Shown one piece after another: positions 55,740-62,410 of a stretch of DNA of 64,000 nt; within the stretch, counting starts at the first letter, position 1, and each line of letters begins with the position of its first letter. The notes beneath the pieces are model-generated. The model ran no database searches, was not told where the DNA came from, and saw only the letters and a list, made by a program, of their open reading frames with translations. Position numbers and translations under genes: made by a program. The stretch covers positions 142,290 through 206,289 of the forward strand of contig NZ_LYMK01000005.1 in assembly GCF_002157355.1 (NCBI RefSeq), in the 5' to 3' direction. This DNA comes from Variovorax sp. JS1663 (lineage in GTDB: Bacteria; Pseudomonadota; Gammaproteobacteria; Burkholderiales; Burkholderiaceae_C).

Positions 55740-56387
55740 TCAGATCGCTCCGGCCACCACGTTGATCGACAAGGCCAGCACCAGCATGTTGAATGCGAAG
55801 GACAGCACGCTGTGCACGAGCGTGATGCGCCGCATCTCGCGCGAGCGCACCTGCACGTCCGAGACCTGCGAGCACATGCCGATCACGAAGGCGTAGTAGA
55901 GAAAGTCGAAGTAGTCTGGCGCCAGCTTGCCCGGGAAGTCCAGGCCCGGGTGCCGCGCAGCATCGGCCTGGTAGTAGCGGTGCGCATAGTGGAAGCCGTA
56001 GATGGTGTGGATCATCAGCCAGGCACCCGCGAGCGCAATCAGCCCGAGCGCGATGTGGCCGGCGCGCTGCGAGCCGGTCAGCGATCCGCTGCGCCCGATC
56101 AGCACCGTGATCGCCGCCACGCTCGCGACGACCACGACCACCATGGTGGCCAGGATCAGCGCGCTGGGCTGGTCCAGCGACTGCGCGCGCGCCCGCGTGC
56201 TGTCCGCGTCCGAGCATTCGGCCAGCCACCAGGCCAGCAGCAGATAGACCGCCGCGCCACAGCACCAGCCCAGCAGGCCGCGCATCGCGCCGTCCAACGG
56301 CCAGGGCGGCAGCCCCACGGCGAGCCCCACCACCGCACCGAGCAGCAGCCGCTGCCAGCCGATCATCCAGGTGAATGGAATGCGCAT
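55740..56387 (-). CDS. DUF1345 membrane protein
   Basis: 215 residues from the ATG at 56387. Five to six membrane helices; GWCCGAAVYLLLAWWL, HTIYGFHYAHRYY and PDYFDFLYYAFVIGMCSQVSDV are the conserved blocks of DUF1345. Function unknown. It diverges from the cytochrome c genes with 38 bp between starts. Confidence 0.9.
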   Translation of the reverse strand: MRIPFTWMIGWQRLLLGAVVGLAVGLPPWPLDGAMRGLLGWCCGAAVYLLLAWWLAECSDADSTRARAQSLDQPSALILATMVVVVVASVAAITVLIGRSGSLTGSQRAGHIALGLIALAGAWLMIHTIYGFHYAHRYYQADAARHPGLDFPGKLAPDYFDFLYYAFVIGMCSQVSDVQVRSREMRRITLVHSVLSFAFNMLVLALSINVVAGAI

Positions 56388-56425
56388 GCGCGGCACTGTA
56401 ACGTGCGGCGACAATCGTGGCCCCC

Positions 56426-57145
56426 ATGACGAAGAACCGATTCCCCTGGCGCCGCCTGCTCGGTGCCGCCTTCGGCCTCTGCACCCTGGCCCATGGCGCT
56501 TCCCCCGCTCCTGCGCGCGTGCCCGACACCATCGAGCAGCGCGCGGCTGCCTGCATCGCCTGCCATGGGCGCGAGGGCGCCAGCACCAACGCCGGCTACT
56601 TCCCGCGGCTGGCCGGCAAGCCAGAGGAATACCTCTACAACCAGCTGCTGAGCTTCCGCGACGGTCGCCGCTTCAACAGCGACATGGCCTACATGGTGCG
56701 GCACCTCTCCGACGGCTACCTGCGCGAGATCGCCCGCTACTTCGCCGAGCTCGACCTGTCCTACCCGCCGCCGCCCACGCGCACCGACGCCTCGGAACAG
56801 AGCCTCGCGCGCGGCAAGGCCCTGGTGTTCGAGGGCGATGCGGGGCGCCGCATCCCGGCCTGTGCCACCTGCCACGGCGAGGCGCTGACCGGCATCGCGC
56901 CCGCCATTCCCTCGCTGCTCGGCCTGCCGCGCCTGTACCTGGCCTCGCAGCTGGGCGACTGGCTCAACAACGGCCGCCATGCACTCGCGCCCGACTGCAT
57001 GGCCGAGGTGGGCCGCAGGCTCGATGCCGCCGACATCAACGCCGTGGCCAGCTGGCTCGCACTGCAGCCGGTGCCGGCCAATCCCAAGCCCGCGGCCGCG
57101 CCCGCACGACCGCTGCCGATGCCCTGCAGCGCGATGGGGAAGTGA
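56426..57145 (+). CDS. Diheme cytochrome c (c4-like)
   Basis: 239 residues from the ATG at 56426 (a GTG at 56417 is possible). Signal peptide (RRLLGAAFGLCTLAHGASPAP), then two heme sites, CIACH near residue 49 and CATCH near 152, with the c4 patterns FPRLAGKPEEYLYNQL and IPSLLGLPRLYLASQL and Met ligands in the second halves. Periplasmic electron carrier. It lies 5 bp before a triheme cytochrome gene, so both act together. Confidence 0.92.
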   Translation: MTKNRFPWRRLLGAAFGLCTLAHGASPAPARVPDTIEQRAAACIACHGREGASTNAGYFPRLAGKPEEYLYNQLLSFRDGRRFNSDMAYMVRHLSDGYLREIARYFAELDLSYPPPPTRTDASEQSLARGKALVFEGDAGRRIPACATCHGEALTGIAPAIPSLLGLPRLYLASQLGDWLNNGRHALAPDCMAEVGRRLDAADINAVASWLALQPVPANPKPAAAPARPLPMPCSAMGK

Positions 57146-57150
57146 AGGCC

Positions 57151-58428
57151 ATGCGACGCATCCTCTACACCCTGATCGCCCTGGGCGTCTTGATGGTGCT
57201 GGCCGCGCTCGGCCTCGTGGCCCTCAACCTGCGCGGCGAAGACCCGCTGCCCGAAACATCGGTCGCCTTCGCGTCCACGCCCGACCTGGTGGAACGCGGC
57301 CGCTACCTGGCGCTGGCCGGCAACTGTGCCGGCTGCCACACGGCGCGCGGCGGCGCGGCCTATGCCGGCGGCGTGGGCATCGCCACGCCCTTCGGCACCG
57401 TCGTCGCGAGCAATCTCACGCCGCACGACGAGGCCGGCATCGGCCGCTGGAGCGCCGCGCATTTCTGGCGCGCGCTGCACAACGGACGCTCGAAGGACGG
57501 GCGCCTGCTCTACCCCGCCTTCCCCTATCCGAGCTTCACGCACATCACGCGCGAGGACTCGGATGCGATCTATGCCTACCTGCGCACCGTGCCGGCGGCC
57601 GCGGCGCCGAACGCGCCGCACCGGCTGCGCTTTCCCTACGACACCCAGGCCGCGCTGGCGGTGTGGCGCGCGCTCTTCTTCACGCCGGGCACCTTCGCGC
57701 CCGACCCCACAAAGCCCGCCGAGTGGAACCGCGGCGCCTACCTGGTCGAGGGCCTGGGGCACTGCATCGCCTGCCACGGCACGCGCAACGTGCTTGGCGC
57801 GACCGAGGAGAAGCTGGGGCTTTCCGGCGGCCTGATCCCGGTGGAGAACTGGTATGCGCCTTCGCTCAGCGCGAAGCGCGAGGCCGGCGTGGCCGACTGG
57901 GACACGCAACACGTGGTCGCGCTGTTGAAGACCGGCACCTCGCCGCGCGGTTCGGTGATGGGGCCGATGGCCGACGTGGTCTACGGCAGCACGCAGCACC
58001 TGAGCGATGCGGACCTGCAGGCGATGGCGGTCTTCCTCAAGCAACTGCCCGAGGCCCCGGCGAAGAGCGGCGCCGCGCCGGAATCACCCCTGCGTCGCGA
58101 CGCCGGCGTGATGACGCGCGGAGCCAAGATCTACGACCAGCAATGCGCCTACTGCCACGGCGACGCGGGCCAGGGTGCCGAGGGGGCCTACCCGCCGCTG
58201 GCCGGCAACCGCGCGGTGCTGATGGATTCGCCCGCCAACCTGGTGCAGGTGCTGCGCCACGGCGGCTTCCTGCCGGCCACGGCCGGCAATCCCCGGCCCT
58301 ACGGCATGCCGCCCTTCGGGCATGTGCTGGACGACGACGGCATCGCCACCGTGCTGACCTACATCCGAGGCGCCTGGGGCAACGACGCCCCGCCGGTTTC
58401 TCGCGCGCAGATCATGCGGCCGTCCTGA
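57151..58428 (+). CDS. Triheme cytochrome c, alcohol/aldehyde dehydrogenase cytochrome-subunit type
   Basis: 425 residues. N-terminal membrane helix (YTLIALGVLMVLAALGLVALN), then three heme sites: CAGCH near residue 60, CIACH near 205 and CAYCH near 332. GRYLALAGNCAGCHTARGG, TPFGTVVASNLTPHDEAGIG and YPAFPYPSFTHITREDSDAIYAYLRT are as in AdhB-like subunits that take electrons from quinoprotein, GMC or molybdenum dehydrogenases. No catalytic subunit is adjacent, so its partner is elsewhere. The stop lies about 32 bp from the decayed CDI module on the other strand. Confidence 0.93.
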   Translation: MRRILYTLIALGVLMVLAALGLVALNLRGEDPLPETSVAFASTPDLVERGRYLALAGNCAGCHTARGGAAYAGGVGIATPFGTVVASNLTPHDEAGIGRWSAAHFWRALHNGRSKDGRLLYPAFPYPSFTHITREDSDAIYAYLRTVPAAAAPNAPHRLRFPYDTQAALAVWRALFFTPGTFAPDPTKPAEWNRGAYLVEGLGHCIACHGTRNVLGATEEKLGLSGGLIPVENWYAPSLSAKREAGVADWDTQHVVALLKTGTSPRGSVMGPMADVVYGSTQHLSDADLQAMAVFLKQLPEAPAKSGAAPESPLRRDAGVMTRGAKIYDQQCAYCHGDAGQGAEGAYPPLAGNRAVLMDSPANLVQVLRHGGFLPATAGNPRPYGMPPFGHVLDDDGIATVLTYIRGAWGNDAPPVSRAQIMRPS

Positions 58429-58460
58429 GTCACGGCCTGGTGTGGCAACGGGACATGGGA

Positions 58461-59045
58461 CATGTACGAGATGCTGACGTTGGCGCCGCTGAGCGTAGTG
58501 CGCGCAAGGCGGGTGTCCTCTGATTCCAGGATGTCGTCGGCCTTGCGCCCCAGCCATGACCCCAGGTCGTGCAGGCCTAACAGCCCGAAGTCGCCCCCCG
58601 CGCTGACGCTGCCCTGCGTGCCGCTGAGGTGCGAGCCCTCGATGGTGATGTCGTTCCTGGCGCCCAGCGAGACGAGGCCACCCGAGAAGCTGCTGGCGAT
58701 GCTGGTGCCGGTGTCCCAGCCGCCGCTCACGCGGTTGTCGGAGCGGCTGAGCAGGCCCTTGTCGGTCCACTGCATCTGGTAGCTGCCCGTGCCTTGCGCC
58801 TGGCCCGATTCGATGCGGATGTCGCGATCCGCGTGCACGCTCAGCAGGCCGGCGCCGGCGTCCACCGTGGCCTGGCGTGCGTTGACATCGCGCCCCGCAT
58901 TCAGGAGCGTGGTGCCATCGGTGGCGATGTGGTGCCGATCTCGCGGGAGGTGGCGCCCGACATCGACGCGCCGCTGCCGAAGCCCGCCACCGAGGTGGAT
59001 TTGCACACCGTCTGGAGTGGACACCAGTGGTTGGAATAGCGCGGG
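58461..59045 (-). pseudogene. Decayed third CdiA/FHA module, toxin end lost
   Basis: On the minus strand the sequence reads as FHA/CdiA repeat: GFGSGASMSGATSREIG in one frame, then after a frame change near 58930, TTLLNAGRDVNARQATVDAG, LGARNDITIEGSHLSGTQGS and DTRLARTTLSGANVSI in another. It stops abruptly where the cytochrome gene begins, with no DUF637, toxin or immunity part. About 130 bp (58471-58600) align with 61669-61798 without net gaps. A remnant of an orphan module eroded by deletion. Confidence 0.75.
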
Positions 59046-59058
59046 CGCTGATATTGAA

Positions 59059-59502
59059 TCAATCTGGTAGTTCAATGATGCGCTCGTCGCAGCTCTCGTC
59101 GGCCAGAAAGTCTCGCCAAGCTTTGAGGGCGAGGCGGTAGGTTATCAAGCTAACTTGGCCGCCTGGTTCGCCATCCATGATGGAGTACTCGAAGATTACC
59201 CTGTCAGGGAAGATGATCGTGGTCCAGGCATTTCCAGTTCCTTCCCATTTAGGAATCCGGCCCGTAACGACATCTTCAATGGCCTTCTCCGTGATAAGAA
59301 AAGATGCTTCCGATCGCACATCGTCGCGGAATTGGTATGGCATGTACTGAAGCTCACCTTCGGTACCTACTACAGAAACCCCATCCTTTTCGATTACTTC
59401 GCAGCCCTCCAAGCGCTGAGGACAAAAGCCTTTGCGCGTTAGCCTGTTGTGGTGATCGGTATCCGGCCATGTTTCGAGCACTCTGAACATTCTTAGTTTC
59501 AT
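59059..59502 (-). CDS. Putative immunity protein for the EndoU toxin
   Basis: 147 residues from the ATG at 59502 (GTAGAGAAG upstream). It begins 5 bp after the EndoU toxin stop, the invariant place of a CDI immunity gene, and is visibly more AT-rich than the surroundings, as immunity genes usually are. The sequence is acidic overall (MKLRMFRVLETWPDTDHHN at the start, CDERIIELPD at the end) with no motif I recognise. Immunity function rests on position; frames upstream to 59598 lack a good start. Confidence 0.65.
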   Translation of the reverse strand: MKLRMFRVLETWPDTDHHNRLTRKGFCPQRLEGCEVIEKDGVSVVGTEGELQYMPYQFRDDVRSEASFLITEKAIEDVVTGRIPKWEGTGNAWTTIIFPDRVIFEYSIMDGEPGGQVSLITYRLALKAWRDFLADESCDERIIELPD

Positions 59503-59507
59503 CTTCT

Positions 59508-62021
59508 CTACCTTAAAGGCCATCCGCGCCATTGCGTGATGCTGGCGGTTGGTGGAACGAACTGCACTTTGATCCCGGAGTATGTTCTCCCGATCCATTG
59601 GCCGTTTGGCTCGATCGCTTTATTGTTGAACGCGATAGTCAGTTCATAGTTGAGTCTGGCTTCGGACCAACTTTGCGGGAAGAACGTTGAAGACCTACTC
59701 TTGTCAACCCATTGACCCAACGCATTCTGAACCTGCACAGTACCTTCATAGACCCCATTTGCATCTGGCGGCTTCGTGTAACTGTTGACGCGCGCGACAC
59801 CTTCTCCGCTGGGCTCATGATGGAAGCCGACTGCCCTGCCGACCCGGTTGATGTGTCCTTGAGCAATGTGTTCGATGTCAATCTGCTCGAGGACTGCCTG
59901 ATCCGTGCGTTTCGCGTAATAGGCATTGATGCTGTCGCCCATGCGCTGCCCGGGTGTCGGCCCTTTTCGGGCGCTCTTGCCGCCATCTCCATCGATGAGC
60001 GACACGCCCAGCACCGCAGCAAACAGCGGCGGACTGCCCGCCAGCGTGTCTCGCACATACTGGTCGACGGGATTGCCTTCGTCCGAGCGCCCGTTCTGCA
60101 TCCGGGTGACTGCGGCAGACAGTTCGTCAGGCCTATAGGGGCTCTTGCCAGCCTGTTCGTCCAGGAACTTCGCAGCCGCCGTGTTCGGATCGAACTTCGA
60201 TATGGCTTCATCGCGGGTGCGGGCATAGATGGAGCGTTCGAGTTCACGGTCAGCCACGCAAGCCGTGTTGCTGCTGCACATCGCCGCGATCTTGCTGTCG
60301 CTCAGTAGATCAATCTGGGCTTGCGCCTGAGCAGCGACGCCTTCGCAACTGGAGGGCCCCTTGCACCCTTCCCCTGCGGCAAGAATGCGTTGCTGCATCT
60401 TCGGATCGCGGATCTGTTCCGGATGGGCAAGATAGTTGTTCGCCGCCGCATTGCTCCCTGCCTGGCTGCCGATGTTGATCTGGCTGGCATCCCCGCCCGT
60501 GACCGCCACCGCGATACCGCTCACCATGGCAGCGAACTGCACCGTGTCAGCTTGCCGGCCGTAGGTCTCGGCCGCGATCTCGCCGATCGCTGCGCCGAGT
60601 GCACCCGGCGCACAACCGCTGGCACTGCTGGCCCTCGCTGCCCCCACCACGCATCCCGCGATCGCATGCGCGACCTTGTTGGTGAAGCCATCCAGCGTGC
60701 CGTTGGCGGTCAACTTGCCGATCGCATTCGCACCTTGCGCAGCGACCGTATCGAGCAGCGCATTCTTCAGCCCTTCCTTTAGGTTCTGCTCGAAGCTGCC
60801 GCCGTTGATGGCCGTCTTGATCACCGCCCGCGCCGCGCCCGCGGTGAGGTTCTGTCCCAACTGCGTCATGAAGGGCTGGGCACCGCCGCCAACTGTCGGC
60901 AAGCCCGTCGGGTCCAGATTCAGCCCCGCCAGCACCCCGCCCGTGACGATGGCCGTCAGCAGATTCTTGACGCTGGCGCTCGATCCCAGGTCATCCAGTG
61001 CTCCTGCGATGTCGCCCCGGTTGTTGACCAGCGCCACGCTCGCTTGGCTCGCCAGCGCGGTAACGCCTGCCGTGACCGCACCGCCCACGACGCTGGAAGC
61101 GGTCAGGCCCCCGGCAGCGACGAACCCACCTTCACCGAGCGCCAAGACGCCGCTCGTCGCCACGGCTTCACTGGCTGCTGTCCCTGCGGCAGATGCCGCG
61201 CCGAAGGTGAAGTAGTTCACCACCAGCGTCACGATGGCCGCCCCCTCGGGCGTGAGTCCCTGCTGCTTGTAGTCCCAGTTGCGGTGCGCTTCCTCGACCT
61301 TGACCCAGTCGACCTTGCCACTCAGGTTGGGATCGTTGTTGAGCTGCTCGATCCAGCCCATGCCCGGCTGCCTGGCGAGTTGCTCGAGGCTGTCTCTCGC
61401 CCCGACCCCGGCCTGCACCCGGTTGGCGTTGACCGCCAGGGCGGCGGCGTTGAACTGGTTGTAGTTCGTGGTCTCGTCGCTGGTGCCGCGCGATCCCTGC
61501 TGCTGCCATGCGAAGTCCTTGCGCTGGCTGCCGGTTTCCAGCGTGGCGACGGTGCTCTGGGTATCCAGGTACAGGGTCTCGGCGCTCAGGCTCAGGGTTC
61601 CCGGGGTGTTGACGGTGGTGCCGGCGATGTGCAGGTCGCCGCCCTTTCCTTCGGGCCCGGTGGCGGTGATGCTGACGTTGGCGCCGCTGAGCGTGGTGCG
61701 CGCAAGGCGGGTGGTCTCTGAATCCAGGGTGTCGTTGGCCTTGGCGCCCAGGCCATGGCCCAGGTCGTGCAGGCCCAGGGGCCCGAAGTCACCACCACGC
61801 TGGCGCTGCTCGCCGCTGACCTCGCTGCGGTTGGTGGCAGCAGTGATGTAGATCTCGCCGCCTTCGATGGCGATGTCCTTGGCGGCCGCGACCTGCACGC
61901 CCTGCAGCTGGACCACGCCACCGCCCTGCAGCAGGACGCCACCTTGGCTGCTGGTGATGGTGCTGGGCGCGGCCGTGTCGGTCCTGACGTCGATGCCGGT
62001 GCCCGAGGCCCTGTTCTGCAT
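59508..62021 (-). CDS. Orphan CdiA C-terminal module with EndoU nuclease toxin
   Basis: 837 codons from the first in-frame ATG (62021), which is not a true gene start. CdiA homology runs back to about 62152 in another frame (SAGNRLNIYEGRN), the switch lying at a GGG run (62082-62084). Order: FHA repeats (residues 1-150), DUF637 hemagglutinin domain (about 190-300), Gly/Ala-rich pretoxin with an AANN motif near 527 in place of VENN, then from about 712 a bacterial EndoU domain: EHIAQGH and GFHHEP supply the two catalytic His, followed by FFPQSWSEARLNYEL and WIGRTYSGIKVQF. EndoU tips cut tRNA or other RNA. No signal or TPS domain, so it is silent unless recombined onto the full cdiA upstream. 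Confidence 0.8.
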   Translation of the reverse strand: MQNRASGTGIDVRTDTAAPSTITSSQGGVLLQGGGVVQLQGVQVAAAKDIAIEGGEIYITAATNRSEVSGEQRQRGGDFGPLGLHDLGHGLGAKANDTLDSETTRLARTTLSGANVSITATGPEGKGGDLHIAGTTVNTPGTLSLSAETLYLDTQSTVATLETGSQRKDFAWQQQGSRGTSDETTNYNQFNAAALAVNANRVQAGVGARDSLEQLARQPGMGWIEQLNNDPNLSGKVDWVKVEEAHRNWDYKQQGLTPEGAAIVTLVVNYFTFGAASAAGTAASEAVATSGVLALGEGGFVAAGGLTASSVVGGAVTAGVTALASQASVALVNNRGDIAGALDDLGSSASVKNLLTAIVTGGVLAGLNLDPTGLPTVGGGAQPFMTQLGQNLTAGAARAVIKTAINGGSFEQNLKEGLKNALLDTVAAQGANAIGKLTANGTLDGFTNKVAHAIAGCVVGAARASSASGCAPGALGAAIGEIAAETYGRQADTVQFAAMVSGIAVAVTGGDASQINIGSQAGSNAAANNYLAHPEQIRDPKMQQRILAAGEGCKGPSSCEGVAAQAQAQIDLLSDSKIAAMCSSNTACVADRELERSIYARTRDEAISKFDPNTAAAKFLDEQAGKSPYRPDELSAAVTRMQNGRSDEGNPVDQYVRDTLAGSPPLFAAVLGVSLIDGDGGKSARKGPTPGQRMGDSINAYYAKRTDQAVLEQIDIEHIAQGHINRVGRAVGFHHEPSGEGVARVNSYTKPPDANGVYEGTVQVQNALGQWVDKSRSSTFFPQSWSEARLNYELTIAFNNKAIEPNGQWIGRTYSGIKVQFVPPTASITQWRGWPLR
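60768..61386. repeat. Direct repeat, copy in the EndoU module
   Basis: About 619 bp that align with 63382-64000 at a constant offset of 2614 bp, so without any net insertion or deletion, and with only scattered substitutions. It encodes DUF637 and the start of the pretoxin region. The second copy runs off the window, so the repeat is longer. Confidence 0.85.
61669..61798. repeat. Direct repeat shared with the decayed third module
   Basis: About 130 bp of FHA-repeat coding sequence matching 58471-58600 at a constant offset of 3198 bp; for example ATGCTGACGTTGGCGCCGCT occurs in near-identical form at 58471. It marks the common ancestry of the two orphan modules. Confidence 0.75.
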
Positions 62022-62161
62022 GAAGACCGGATCGAAGATCGGGCTGGAGCGCTTCTTGTCGACGTCGATGCTGGTGCTGCTGGGTGTTGCGGCCCTCGTA
62101 GATGTTCAGCCGGTTGCCCGCCGACAGCTCACGCCTCGTGTGCCGCTCACGTAGGGAGACG

Positions 62162-62410
62162 CTACTTCAAATTGGGCCCGTTCACGAAATCAATCAATCG
62201 CTCTAATTCCAGGCCGTACGCGGTCGGCTCTGATTGGGCATCGAATCCCTTATCACACAGCTCCAAAGCGATCACATCGATGATTGCCTTACGCTCAGCC
62301 GGCGTCACTTTGTTGCGCGACAGGTTTTCTATCAACGATAGATCTGCGCCACGGAATGTGAAAACTTCCTCAAGAAGGGAAAGCATCCTTTGAGTCAAAA
62401 TTAGATTCAT
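62162..62410 (-). CDS. Putative CDI immunity protein, small acidic type
   Basis: 82 residues; its ATG overlaps the stop of the CdiA-like frame (ATGA). It is AT-rich against the flanking repeats. The pattern NKVTPAERKAIIDVIALELC followed by EPTAYGLELERLIDFVN resembles small helical immunity proteins I know only as a group beside CdiA toxins of the BECR kind. Downstream of it the sequence turns within 10 bp into a fragment of a second CdiA copy. Role from position and composition. Confidence 0.7.
   Translation of the reverse strand: MNLILTQRMLSLLEEVFTFRGADLSLIENLSRNKVTPAERKAIIDVIALELCDKGFDAQSEPTAYGLELERLIDFVNGPNLK

Noticed and set aside
62021..62023. ATG at 62021 as the real start of the EndoU protein
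   Set aside because: CdiA homology continues upstream in another frame and there is no ribosome site or signal peptide; it is just the first Met after the frame break.
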